DNA of 64,000 bases from Muribaculaceae bacterium (GTDB lineage: Bacteria > Bacteroidota > Bacteroidia > Bacteroidales > Muribaculaceae), in contig JAEDFO010000004.1 in assembly GCA_016292745.1 (NCBI GenBank), forward strand, positions 1 to 64,000, read 5' to 3'. Shown piece after piece: positions 1 to 8,808 of the stretch (positions are counted from its first letter, which is position 1; each line of letters opens with the position of its first letter). Both the position numbers and the translations under genes were made by a program. The notes under the pieces are model-generated. The model saw only the letters and a program-made list of their open reading frames with translations. It ran no database searches and was not told where the DNA came from.

Positions 1-167
1 AAGGCAAAACGGCAAAGGAAATTGCCTCCTTGCGCAATTCGAGCATCCACACCATCATAACACACAAGAAAAACATATTCCACAAACTCGAGGTGAACAG
101 CACATACGAGGCCACAAAATATGCCATCCGTGCCGGAATTGCCGAAGCTATCGAATACTATATCTAA
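1..167 (+). CDS. LuxR-family HTH regulator, C-terminal fragment
   Basis: Only the last 55 codons are present; the gene starts before the window. The reading frame begins GKTAKEIAS, continues with HTIITHKKNIFHKLEV and ends in AIEYYI before TAA at 165-167. This is the pattern of the LuxR/GerE DNA-binding helix-turn-helix: a Gly-x-Thr-x-Lys-Glu-Ile-Ala first part, the His-Thr-x-x-Thr-His recognition helix and the Lys-Leu-x-Val turn. It therefore binds DNA, either as a response regulator output domain or as a stand-alone activator; the sensory part is not visible. The family is clear, the target unknown. Confidence 0.75.
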   Translation, partial: GKTAKEIASLRNSSIHTIITHKKNIFHKLEVNSTYEATKYAIRAGIAEAIEYYI

Positions 168-212
168 TTCCACTTTTTCGGCTCTCAGAAGCATATTCTC
201 AATGTTTTTCAT

Positions 213-220
213 TATTTTTG
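213..220 (+). promoter_or_regulatory. Bacteroidota -7 box (TATTTTTG) upstream of the DUF4199 gene
   Basis: TATTTTTG matches the TAnnTTTG consensus of the Bacteroidota primary sigma factor and lies 28 nt before the start codon at 249. No good TTTG is seen at the expected -33 spacing, so this is a single-box prediction. Confidence 0.4.
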
Positions 221-248
221 CACGATATAATGATAACAGCAAACTATA

Positions 249-773
249 ATGGTTGAATCGTTTAATCGCCGTGCTGCCAACGATGGATTGTTCCTCGGAA
301 TATACTTGAGTGTCATATTCCTGGCGTCAATTTTCAGTGCCAAGATGCTTGTGCTGGCCCATATTGGGCTGCTGATGTTGCTGGCACTGCCATTTGTAGG
401 CATATGGGCCATTGTGCGGTTCCACCGAAACTGCCAAGGCATGGCACCGCTGTCGGTGCTGTGGATGTACGGAATCTTGCTGTTCCTATATGCTTCGCTT
501 ATATGTGCAATAGTTGTGTATGTGTATATGCAATACATCGACACCGACCTGATAACAAATCAGATAAACGAAACTATCGAAGCAGCCGAAAAAGCCCCGA
601 CAGCATTCAGCAACGATTTCATTGCCCAACTTAAGCAATTGCGCGATTCGCATATGCTCCCATCGCCAATCCAGATTGCAATGGCAATGCTTTGGGCCAC
701 TTCGTTCTTCGGCTCGGTGCTGTCATTATTAACCGCTATTGCTTTAAGCATCTTCAAGAAACGCAAACATTAA
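249..773 (+). CDS. DUF4199 family inner-membrane protein
   Basis: This 174-residue protein has about four hydrophobic segments (roughly residues 14-34, 38-60, 70-95 and 140-165) and a basic C-terminus ending KKRKH. The loop between segments three and four (about 96-138) is polar and helical. It resembles the Bacteroidota DUF4199 family, which has no established biochemical function. In relatives this family commonly sits directly before a glycosyltransferase, as it does here: the next gene starts 16 nt downstream. A role in moving or modifying a lipid-linked glycan is possible but only inferred from position. Confidence 0.6.
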   Translation: MVESFNRRAANDGLFLGIYLSVIFLASIFSAKMLVLAHIGLLMLLALPFVGIWAIVRFHRNCQGMAPLSVLWMYGILLFLYASLICAIVVYVYMQYIDTDLITNQINETIEAAEKAPTAFSNDFIAQLKQLRDSHMLPSPIQIAMAMLWATSFFGSVLSLLTAIALSIFKKRKH

Positions 774-789
774 TTCCTAATTCTCACTT

Positions 790-1743
790 ATGGATATATC
801 GGTTATAGTTCCTCTGTTCAACGAAGCTGAATCGCTTCCCGAACTCGCACAATGGATAGAACGTGTGATGAACGACAACAAAATTTCATACGAGGTGATT
901 TTCGTAAACGACGGAAGTACCGACGATTCGTGGAATGTCATCAACAAGCTCCACGAAAAAAATCCTTGTATGAAAGGCGTCAGCTTCCGCCGCAACTACG
1001 GCAAGTCGCCGGCACTTAACACCGGGTTTGCACGCGCAAAGGGCGATGTGGTGATTACCATGGATGCCGACCTGCAAGACAGCCCCGATGAAATTCCGGA
1101 ACTCTACCGAATGATTACCGTCGAAGGCTATGACCTCGTATCGGGATGGAAAAAGAAACGCTACGACCCTCTGTCGAAAACCATTCCTACAAAGTTGTTC
1201 AATGCCACAGCGCGGAAAGTGAGCGGCATTAAGCTTCACGACTTCAACTGTGGTCTCAAAGCCTACCGCAACGAAGTGGTAAAGCACATCGAAGTTTACG
1301 GCGACATGCACCGCTATATCCCCTACCTTGCCAAAAGCGTAGGATTCAAGAAGATAGGCGAAAAGGTGGTTCACCACCAGGCTCGTAAATACGGCACATC
1401 GAAATTCGGGCTAAACCGTTTTGTCAACGGCTACCTCGACCTGTTCACACTCTGGTTCATGTCGAGTTTCGGAGCCAAGCCGATGCACTTCTTCGGATTC
1501 CTCGGCAGCATTATGTTCCTGCTCGGTTTTATCGCCACCATAGTGGTGGGCGCCATGAAACTCTATTTCATGTATAGCGGGCAGCCATACCATCTGGTAA
1601 CCGACTCGCCATATTTCTACCTCTCGCTCACAGCCATGATTATCGGCACACAGCTGTTCCTGGCCGGATTCATTGGCGAACTTATTGCCCGTAACGCACA
1701 AGGACGCAACCATTACGAAATTAACGACGAAATCACCGACTGA
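790..1743 (+). CDS. Family 2 glycosyltransferase, dolichyl/undecaprenyl-phosphate sugar synthase type
   Basis: The 317-residue protein starts with a GT-A domain. A nucleotide-binding NDGSTDDS sits at about residues 40-47 and the metal-binding DADLQD at 92-97. Two hydrophobic C-terminal segments follow (about 228-255 and 268-292). This is the layout of GtrB/DPM1-like enzymes, which transfer a sugar from a nucleotide donor to a polyprenyl phosphate on the cytoplasmic face of the inner membrane. Sugar and acceptor cannot be read from the sequence. It follows the DUF4199 gene by 16 nt and precedes the nitroreductase by 4 nt, so the three are likely co-transcribed. Confidence 0.85.
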   Translation: MDISVIVPLFNEAESLPELAQWIERVMNDNKISYEVIFVNDGSTDDSWNVINKLHEKNPCMKGVSFRRNYGKSPALNTGFARAKGDVVITMDADLQDSPDEIPELYRMITVEGYDLVSGWKKKRYDPLSKTIPTKLFNATARKVSGIKLHDFNCGLKAYRNEVVKHIEVYGDMHRYIPYLAKSVGFKKIGEKVVHHQARKYGTSKFGLNRFVNGYLDLFTLWFMSSFGAKPMHFFGFLGSIMFLLGFIATIVVGAMKLYFMYSGQPYHLVTDSPYFYLSLTAMIIGTQLFLAGFIGELIARNAQGRNHYEINDEITD

Positions 1744-1747
1744 CATC

Positions 1748-2272
1748 ATGACATACAACGAATTCATACAACTCGCACAAGAACGATTCTCGTGCCGCAG
1801 CTACAAGCCATTGCTCCCGTCGAACGACGAGCTGCGAAAGGTAGTCGAAGCTGCCCACATCGCGCCATCGGCATGCAATAAGCAACCATGGAAATTCGTC
1901 ATTGCTACATCCGACAAGGCACGCAAGGCAATTGCAGCTGCATATAGCCGCGATTGGATTAACACAGCCCCTGCATTCATTGTGGCTGTGGGCAATCACA
2001 GCGAAGCATGGCACCGCGCCAACTTCGACAACAAGGACCACACCGATGTCGACCTTTCGATAGCCATTGAGCATATGTGCCTCGCCGCCACTTCGCTGGG
2101 TCTTGGCACATGCTGGGTGTGCAATTTCAACCCACAGGCACTCAATGAGGCTCTCAATCTTGACAAAGGGCTCGAAGCCATCGCAATTCTGCCCATCGGC
2201 TATCCTGCCGACGAATGCACTGTCCCCGTAAAGCAACGCAAACCGATTGAGCAGATTATTGAATGGATGTGA
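1748..2272 (+). CDS. Nitroreductase-family FMN oxidoreductase
   Basis: Starting at the ATG at 1748, four bases after the glycosyltransferase stop, gives 174 residues; a longer in-frame start at 1673 would run inside the upstream gene. Nitroreductase-fold features are the N-terminal RFSCRSY, the SACNKQPW segment that contacts FMN, GLGTCW in the middle and PIGYP near the end. The length fits the small one-domain branch of the family. These are NAD(P)H-dependent flavin enzymes, usually dimers, with poorly predictable substrates. The end overlaps the next gene by 10 nt, suggesting translational coupling. Confidence 0.85.
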   Translation: MTYNEFIQLAQERFSCRSYKPLLPSNDELRKVVEAAHIAPSACNKQPWKFVIATSDKARKAIAAAYSRDWINTAPAFIVAVGNHSEAWHRANFDNKDHTDVDLSIAIEHMCLAATSLGLGTCWVCNFNPQALNEALNLDKGLEAIAILPIGYPADECTVPVKQRKPIEQIIEWM

Positions 2273-2775
2273 GTGTGCTGAAAAAGTCAGTTATCCCGGT
2301 ACTGTCATTGCTGTTTCTGGCAGCAATAACTGCATGCACCGGCGAATGCCTCGACAACCGCAACAGCATTGGGTTGGCCGGCTTCTACGACTCTGCCACC
2401 AAGAAAGAAGTGTCGATTGACAGTATCTCGGTGTTCGGCGTGGGCGCTCCAAACGATTCTATGCTCGTTAGAAACGGCCGCGGAGTAAAGCAGGTGTATA
2501 TGCCTTTCCGCATCAACGCCTCCACAGTACAGTTCTGCTTCCGATACGAGCAAAAGGCTCTCAATTTTCCGCAACTTAACGACACTCTTACCATCAACTA
2601 CGACCCAGTGCCGTATTTTGCCAGCAAAGAGTGTGGCGTGATGTATATATTCAGCATTAAAGACTTCAGCTGCACATCGCACTTAATCGACTCGGTGGCT
2701 ATTCCAACAATGCAAATCACCAACGTCGACCGTCAGACTATCGAAATATACTTCAGAACTTCAAATTCCAACTAA
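2263..2775 (+). CDS. DUF6452-type lipoprotein
   Basis: The 170-residue product begins with a lipoprotein signal: two lysines, a hydrophobic core and the lipobox ITAC with Cys at residue 25. The rest is a cysteine-containing beta-rich domain with no catalytic motif that I recognise. It resembles the Bacteroidota DUF6452 family, normally encoded next to a DUF6048 gene, which is the arrangement here (7-nt gap). An outer-membrane or periplasm-facing location is expected. The start at 2263 overlaps the nitroreductase end. The family name rests on recall of pattern and context, not on a search. Confidence 0.6.
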   Translation: MDVSVLKKSVIPVLSLLFLAAITACTGECLDNRNSIGLAGFYDSATKKEVSIDSISVFGVGAPNDSMLVRNGRGVKQVYMPFRINASTVQFCFRYEQKALNFPQLNDTLTINYDPVPYFASKECGVMYIFSIKDFSCTSHLIDSVAIPTMQITNVDRQTIEIYFRTSNSN

Positions 2776-2782
2776 ACTGCCA

Positions 2783-3703
2783 ATGACCCGGAATTGCCGA
2801 CATATTGCTCTCGCATTACTCCTGACGATTTCAGCCATCGGCAGTTCGATGCTTGTGGCCCAGCGAAAGGTGACTCCCGTTGAACAGAAAAAAAGCACCA
2901 TACAGACCGTTGAGGGCAAAAAGGCGGCCAAGGAACTCCTTGACAAAAACATTGAGCCATCATTGGTGTTTGGCGACTCAATTTTCGAGATGCCCGACGA
3001 AATTGCAGCTCGCGAGGACACAGTAAAACTTCCGAAAAACAAATACCCACGCATCTATAGTCTTACATTCGGTGTTGACCTTTGGGATACTCTGCTCAGG
3101 CTTTTCGGCCAAAAATATGGCATTACAGGGTTCTCGGCCGAAATGTCGTTTCACAACCGGTACAATGCCATCGCCGAAATTGGTCTGGGATATGCCAACT
3201 ACACTCCCGACGGATACAACTACACCTACAAAGTACCGTTGAGCATATACGGAAAACTCGGAGGCTCATACAACTTTCTTTACAACAGCGACCCCGACTA
3301 TCGGTTTACTGCTGGATTCGTCATGGGTTTCAGCCCATTCAAATACAGTTTGAAAAATGTATCACTCGGCTCCGACTATTGGGGTGAGAGCCAGGTTATC
3401 AACGTCGATGGAATAAGTTCGAATGCCCTTTGGGGCGAAATCATCCTCGGATTGAGAGTGAAAATTGTGAAGAACATATCGATGGGATGGAATTTCCGCT
3501 ACCGATTCATCTTCAATTCTTCAAAGGATATACACGGCGAGCCGTGGTATATCCCCGGATTCGGACCGCGCACACAACGAATTAACGGAGCATTCTCGGT
3601 GTTCTACACTTTACCGCTCCACAAAGGCGTGGTTTACGACATCGACAGCAAGACAAAAGCCATTGTAAAAAGTCTCAACAACGGCAACGACCTCGGACAA
3701 TAA
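2783..3703 (+). CDS. DUF6048-type secreted or outer-membrane protein
   Basis: The 306-residue protein has a Sec signal peptide (hydrophobic stretch LALLLTISAIG, cleavage near LVAQ). A short charged region follows, and from about residue 90 there are alternating aromatic/polar stretches such as FSAEMSFHNRYNAIAEIGLG, typical of an outer-membrane beta-barrel. It resembles DUF6048. Together with the preceding lipoprotein it looks like a barrel plus partner-lipoprotein pair; the function is unknown. Its stop codon lies inside a perfect hairpin (3686-3717). Confidence 0.6.
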   Translation: MTRNCRHIALALLLTISAIGSSMLVAQRKVTPVEQKKSTIQTVEGKKAAKELLDKNIEPSLVFGDSIFEMPDEIAAREDTVKLPKNKYPRIYSLTFGVDLWDTLLRLFGQKYGITGFSAEMSFHNRYNAIAEIGLGYANYTPDGYNYTYKVPLSIYGKLGGSYNFLYNSDPDYRFTAGFVMGFSPFKYSLKNVSLGSDYWGESQVINVDGISSNALWGEIILGLRVKIVKNISMGWNFRYRFIFNSSKDIHGEPWYIPGFGPRTQRINGAFSVFYTLPLHKGVVYDIDSKTKAIVKSLNNGNDLGQ

Positions 3704-3717
3704 TGTCCAAGGTCGTT
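3686..3717. terminator. Hairpin between convergent DUF6048 and metH genes
   Basis: AACGACCT-C-GGACA pairs with TGTCC-A-AGGTCGTT around the loop ATAA. The stem includes the stop codon of the upstream gene. There is no long T tract, so it may act as a bidirectional barrier or 3'-end stabiliser for the converging transcripts rather than a classical intrinsic terminator. Confidence 0.5.
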
Positions 3718-3741
3718 GGTATCAATAATTCAATGCAATAA

Positions 3742-6700
3742 TCATATTTTCAGCCATTTGGCTATTTCATCGTCGCCATAGCCGCGGATTGCGGCATAGC
3801 GGCTGCGCGCTTCGTCATCGATTCCGTCAATCACAAAGTATCGGCTCGACGGATTGGCAAAAATCATACCGCAAATGCTTGCCGATGGGTTCATGGCGCC
3901 GTTCTCTGTAAGGCTGATGCCAATCGGAGCCAGGGGCATAAGGCGGTTGATATCAAAAATAACCGATTGGTCGGGCATCGACGGATAGCCTACAGCGGGA
4001 CGAATGCCTATCGAGACATCCTCAGTTTCGGCATAACGCCAAATGTCGCGTGCCACCTTGCGATGGAAATATTCTGCCGACGCCTCTACCAGACGAGCTG
4101 CCACGGTTTCGTAAACCATAGCCGAATAGTCGTCGCCATCGGCTTTCTTCTGCTGGATAAGCGAGGCTATTCCATCTCCCACGGTCACAGCAAACGTGGC
4201 CACATAATCATCGCCTTTTGGCGAAACGAAATCGGCCAACGAGAGGGTAACTGCCTCATCTTTCTGCTGGCGGAGCATCGGTATGGTCACATTCTGTCTG
4301 TCGAACACCAGACAATCATCTTTGGAGCGAACTTTCCAGAATGCCACAGTCGCTTTGATGCTCTTTGATGCTCTGACGGCCATATCATCGACAGCCCGCA
4401 TTGCCTCCTTATACAGTTGCATTGCCGATGCGGCCTCCAGAACCTTGTTGTTGGGCTGTGAGGCCAGCCATGCCGCCTTGTTGCAATCGCATCCTTTTAT
4501 ATCGGCAATCTGCGCATAAGCAGCATCAAGTTTCCAAGCCACAAAGAAAGGTCGCCAGTTGATGAAACCACGAATGTCGTCGATATCAATGGCTATGGTC
4601 GCCTTGTCGACGGTGGGGATGCACGGAACAAACGAGTCCCAGTCAAGTTTAAGAGCACGGCTGCGCGCCTGATCCAACGTCACGAGCGATTTAGCCACCA
4701 TATGACGCTCTCGCATTGCCTGCTGACGTTCGGCAAGACGCATCGAATAGCCGTCAGGGTCGTCGAGCACTGCCTTTGCCTCAACCGGCACCATAGCAGC
4801 GTTGTGGGTGTAGATTACCGGACCTGAGTAGCACGGCGCAATCTTCACGGCAGTATGGATTTCTGATGCGGCGGCACCGCCCACCATCAACGGTAACTGC
4901 ATGCCACGTTGCTGCATCAGCGAAGCCACATTACACATCTCGCTGAGCGACGGTGTGATGAGACCGCTCAGACCTATTACATCGGCTTTGCAGCGCTCTG
5001 CTTCGTCAAGTATTTGTTCGGCAGGCACCATAGTGCCCAAATCCACCACATCGAAGCCATTGCAGCGCATAACTACCGACACAATGTTCTTACCGATATC
5101 ATGCACATCACCTTTCACAGTGGCGAGCACAATGCGGTGCGATGCACGCTGGCTGTTGCTGTTTTCCTGTTCGATATACGGATTGAGCCATTTCACCGCC
5201 TCCTTCATGGTGCGGGCACTCTTCACCACCTGAGGCAGAAACAGTTTGCCGGCGCCAAAGAGTTCGCCAACACAGTTCATGGCATCCATCAGCGGGCCAT
5301 CAATCACATGGAATGCCGAGCCTATGGCGTTGAGGCTCATCTCAAGCAGTTGCTCTATATTTTCGCTACGACCACGGATTATGGCATTTTTAAGAGCCTC
5401 AACCGGGTTGTCAATTTGTTCGTGAGCCTCCTCTGCCACGGCTATCTTATCCTTGGCATAATTGGCAGCAATGCGCACCAACTCGTCGACAGCATCGTCT
5501 GACGGATTGAAAAACACCCGCTCGATGCTTCGGCGCAACACCTCAGGCACATCGTCAAACGGTATTATGCTTCCGGCATTAACGATTGCCATATCCAAGC
5601 CTTCCTTGATTGCATAGTACAGAAACACCGAATGCATCGACTGCCTTACGAAATCGTTGCCGCGGAACGAGAACGACAGATTGCTGATTCCGCCGCTCAC
5701 CTTGGCTCCGGGTAGATTCTGCTTTATCCATCGAGTGGCATTGATATAGTCGCGGGCATAATCGTTGTGTTCGGAGATTCCAGTTGCCACAGCAAGCACA
5801 TTCGGGTCGAAAATAATGTCGCAGCCACGAACACCCACCTTTTGGGTTAGGATTTCATATGAACGGCGACAGATTTCCACTTTCCGGTCGTAGGTAGTCG
5901 CCTGCCCCTGTTCGTCAAAAGCCATCACCACCATTGCGGCGCCCATGCCATTGATAAACCGGGCATGCTCAACGAATCGTTCCTCTCCCTCCTTCAGGCT
6001 GATGGAGTTCACGATGCCCTTGCCTTGAAGCAATGGCAAAGCATGCTCCACCACATTCCAGTCAGACGTGTCAATCATTATTGGCACGCGGGCTATATCG
6101 GGGTCGGATGAAATGAGATTTATAAATGTGGTTATCTCGCTTACGGCATCAATCATGCCGTCGTCCATATTTATATCAATAATCTGCGCGCCGTTTTCCA
6201 CCTGAGTGCGAGCGATAGATACCGCCTCACCATAGTTGTGTTCCTTGATAAGGCGCAGGAATTTTCGGCTGCCGGCAACATTGCATCGCTCACCGATATT
6301 AATAAAATTCACGTCGTGCGACACCCTCAGCGTCTCAAGCCCGCTGAGCACCAGTTCCAAGGCTGGCTTAGCCGGAACAAACGGTTTCAGCCCTTCAACA
6401 GCACGAGCAATGGCAGCAATGTGTTCGGGGGTGGTGCCGCAGCAACCGCCCACAATATTTATTTTACCATCGGCAAGCAACGGTTTAAGGTGCGCTACCA
6501 TCGTTTCGGGCGATTCGGTGTATTCGCCCATCTCGTTGGGCAATCCGGCATTTGGATAAAGCGAAATAAAGTGAGTAGTGATGGCAGCCAAATGTTCGAC
6601 GTAAGGAACGAGCCTCTCAGCGCCGAAGCCACAGTTAAACCCGACAGACAGGAGATTGAAGTTCGATACACTTGCCAGCATGGCCTCTACCGTCTGGCCG

Positions 6701-7365
6701 CTAAGAGTACGGCCGCTCTCGGTTAGAGTTACCGACAGCATCATAGGCACTTGGCGCCCCATTTCGTACATAACGCGAGTGGCTGTGTGTAGTGCACACT
6801 TGGCGTTGAGCGTATCGAACACCGTTTCAACCAACAGCAGGTCGACACCGCCGTCAATCAAGCCGCGTATCTGAGGCTCATAGGCCGATGCAAGTTCACT
6901 CCAAGTTATAGCGCGCGCAGCTGCATCCTCAACGTTCGGCGACAGCGAAAGGCTCTTGTTTGTGGGGCCAATGCTGCCTGCCACATATCGTCCGCTACAC
7001 CCCGGATGCGCTTCAAGCCATTGACGTACAGCACCGCGGGCCACCTCGGCACCGGCGCGGCTGATGCTGTAGGCTTCATCGGCAAGGCCATATTCGCCGA
7101 GCGATATGGTGTTGGCGTTGAAAGTGTTGGTTTCAATTATGTGGGCACCGGCATCGAGATATAGACGATGGATGTCGGCTATTACTGATGGCTGTGTAAC
7201 CACCAGCACATCGTTGCAGCCCTGCAGACGGCAAAGGCTGTCGGCAAAGGCTTTGCCGCGGAAATCGGATTCAGAGAGCCCACGGCGCTGAATCATGGTG
7301 CCCATGGCACCATCAATCACAAGCACATGGTGGGCTATGTCGTTGTGTATATCGTTGACAGGCAT
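3742..7365 (-). CDS. metH: Cobalamin-dependent methionine synthase
   Basis: This 1207-residue, full-length enzyme transfers a methyl group from methyltetrahydrofolate to homocysteine through cobalamin. Domains in order: homocysteine-binding barrel (about 1-330) with zinc cysteines in GFNCGFG and GGCCGTTP; pterin-binding domain (about 345-620, NIGERCNVAGSRKF near its start); cap and B12-binding domains (about 640-890) with the base-off cobalamin motif DVHDIGKN; and a C-terminal SAM-dependent reactivation domain (about 900-1207, GIRPAVGYPSMPD). It is a single gene, not split. The promoter lies 27-57 nt upstream, leaving no room for a cobalamin riboswitch in the leader. Confidence 0.97.
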   Translation of the reverse strand: MPVNDIHNDIAHHVLVIDGAMGTMIQRRGLSESDFRGKAFADSLCRLQGCNDVLVVTQPSVIADIHRLYLDAGAHIIETNTFNANTISLGEYGLADEAYSISRAGAEVARGAVRQWLEAHPGCSGRYVAGSIGPTNKSLSLSPNVEDAAARAITWSELASAYEPQIRGLIDGGVDLLLVETVFDTLNAKCALHTATRVMYEMGRQVPMMLSVTLTESGRTLSGQTVEAMLASVSNFNLLSVGFNCGFGAERLVPYVEHLAAITTHFISLYPNAGLPNEMGEYTESPETMVAHLKPLLADGKINIVGGCCGTTPEHIAAIARAVEGLKPFVPAKPALELVLSGLETLRVSHDVNFINIGERCNVAGSRKFLRLIKEHNYGEAVSIARTQVENGAQIIDINMDDGMIDAVSEITTFINLISSDPDIARVPIMIDTSDWNVVEHALPLLQGKGIVNSISLKEGEERFVEHARFINGMGAAMVVMAFDEQGQATTYDRKVEICRRSYEILTQKVGVRGCDIIFDPNVLAVATGISEHNDYARDYINATRWIKQNLPGAKVSGGISNLSFSFRGNDFVRQSMHSVFLYYAIKEGLDMAIVNAGSIIPFDDVPEVLRRSIERVFFNPSDDAVDELVRIAANYAKDKIAVAEEAHEQIDNPVEALKNAIIRGRSENIEQLLEMSLNAIGSAFHVIDGPLMDAMNCVGELFGAGKLFLPQVVKSARTMKEAVKWLNPYIEQENSNSQRASHRIVLATVKGDVHDIGKNIVSVVMRCNGFDVVDLGTMVPAEQILDEAERCKADVIGLSGLITPSLSEMCNVASLMQQRGMQLPLMVGGAAASEIHTAVKIAPCYSGPVIYTHNAAMVPVEAKAVLDDPDGYSMRLAERQQAMRERHMVAKSLVTLDQARSRALKLDWDSFVPCIPTVDKATIAIDIDDIRGFINWRPFFVAWKLDAAYAQIADIKGCDCNKAAWLASQPNNKVLEAASAMQLYKEAMRAVDDMAVRASKSIKATVAFWKVRSKDDCLVFDRQNVTIPMLRQQKDEAVTLSLADFVSPKGDDYVATFAVTVGDGIASLIQQKKADGDDYSAMVYETVAARLVEASAEYFHRKVARDIWRYAETEDVSIGIRPAVGYPSMPDQSVIFDINRLMPLAPIGISLTENGAMNPSASICGMIFANPSSRYFVIDGIDDEARSRYAAIRGYGDDEIAKWLKI

Positions 7366-7391
7366 AAAAGCTTAGTTATCATTTTAAGGTG

Positions 7392-7422
7392 TAAAGATAA
7401 CTATTTTACGTCTTTTTTCAAC
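7392..7422 (-). promoter_or_regulatory. metH promoter
   Basis: On the minus strand GTTG (7419-7422) and TATCTTTA (7392-7399) are separated by 19 nt, a good match to the Bacteroidota -33/-7 pattern. Transcription would start around 7385, about 20 nt before the metH ATG. Confidence 0.6.
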
Positions 7423-7460
7423 CATTTTAGCGCTATTTGCCGCATATTTATGCCGATTCG

Positions 7461-8738
7461 TCAGTTTTTGGCTACCACCGACGATAAAATATCCTTAAAA
7501 TATGACTTCACACTGTCCCAATGATAATATGGAGCAATGTCGGTTTCGATGGGGATTGCCACCTCGCGTTCGTTGTGCAGAAACTTGACTATAACGTCAC
7601 CGGCCTTGTTCCGGAAAAACACTATTTGCACATTCGACGCCATTGGGCTCACCTGGAAATTGCACCATGCCGAGTAGAACAGTTCCGGATTGGTCTGCTG
7701 GCCGTAACCGCCTTCAAGATGCATCAAGGCCACCAGCGGAGTGATGTTGCCATCGTGTCCAAATCGCAATGTTGCTCCATTGCCGCCGTCGGCTATGGCT
7801 TTGTCGGCACTCTCTATTATTTCGGACAGCAGATTCTTGGCTGTTGCGGCTATCAGACCTCCGTTAACCGGAGCCGGACCGTAGGTAACATAATTATAGA
7901 AATTACCTATCTGCCACAGGTCGAAGAGTTCGTCGGCAGTGAAGATATCGTAAAGCGATATTCCGGTCTCGGTGTTCTGCAAATCGCCGGCAATGGCAAA
8001 CAGGCCGCGCATCAGCCGTGCCTTCGCCACATTTGCCTCGACATAGGTGTTATCGGCAAACAACGATGCCACAAGCCTGTCGGGATGAGTGTGCGAGGCT
8101 TCGAATGCTTTATAGGTTTCGTACCATGGGTTGTCGTGGCTTTTGAATTCGTCAGCTTCCTTTGTGCCGCCGCACAGATAGCCCATAAACCGCTGACCTG
8201 TTTCGCGTGTCAGATTCAATTGAGGATTCAACTCTTTCAGGCGTTCGCAGAATGCAGCCATGCTGAGCACACAACGCACTACCACTGTCGAACGGGCCGA
8301 CACTCGAGCATTTCCGCTGAATACATCGCCATAGTTGGCATACATGCGCTCGGCAATGCCTCGATGCTGCTTTACGCCCACTGGTGTGAGCTCACCCTCA
8401 AGGCCTTTGGCATCTTCATAAATAATGTTTAGCCTTCGCAATACATCCTTACCCAGCGAAGTGAGTGCACCAGCCTTGTCGGCACGCTCCATCACATCAA
8501 TCATCGATGTGTAGTCCTTTGGCGAAATCAGCCAACGTGAGCCATGGCGACCATAATGGCTTATATAGAAAGGACGATAGCCTTTAGGTGCCGGGGTGGA
8601 AACAGCCTCGGTAGTAGGATATGCATAATATACGCCACCGGTAACACACGGATTGGCGGCCACGAATTCGCGGGAGGTCTGTGCGCACAATGCCACTGAG
8701 CACAGCGCCAGTACGGTTACTATGTATAATCGTTTCAT
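7461..8738 (-). CDS. Secreted histidine acid phosphatase (phytase/MINPP-like)
   Basis: I place the start at 8738 because it gives a signal peptide (MKRLYIVTVLALC, cleavage near LCAQ); the frame is open further upstream but that stretch overlaps the end of trkH. The 425-residue product carries the phosphohistidine motif RHGSR at residues 64-68 and a downstream FGHDG giving the catalytic His-Asp pair. This is the clade 2 histidine phosphatase layout, as in acid phosphatases and multiple inositol polyphosphate phosphatases. It probably releases phosphate from organic phosphates such as inositol phosphates in the periplasm; the substrate is inferred. A -7-like TATCTTTA lies at 8761-8768 on the minus strand. 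Confidence 0.8.
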   Translation of the reverse strand: MKRLYIVTVLALCSVALCAQTSREFVAANPCVTGGVYYAYPTTEAVSTPAPKGYRPFYISHYGRHGSRWLISPKDYTSMIDVMERADKAGALTSLGKDVLRRLNIIYEDAKGLEGELTPVGVKQHRGIAERMYANYGDVFSGNARVSARSTVVVRCVLSMAAFCERLKELNPQLNLTRETGQRFMGYLCGGTKEADEFKSHDNPWYETYKAFEASHTHPDRLVASLFADNTYVEANVAKARLMRGLFAIAGDLQNTETGISLYDIFTADELFDLWQIGNFYNYVTYGPAPVNGGLIAATAKNLLSEIIESADKAIADGGNGATLRFGHDGNITPLVALMHLEGGYGQQTNPELFYSAWCNFQVSPMASNVQIVFFRNKAGDVIVKFLHNEREVAIPIETDIAPYYHWDSVKSYFKDILSSVVAKN

Positions 8739-8808
8739 TGGTATGTTGATTTGATATGCGTAAAGATAGTGTTTTTTATCCAAAAACGGCATCAATTCCC
8801 GGGAATGA

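Noticed and set aside
3966..7365. Cobalamin riboswitch for metH
   Set aside because: The start codon is about 20 nt after the predicted transcription start and only 95 nt separate the two genes. No B12-box-like sequence is seen.
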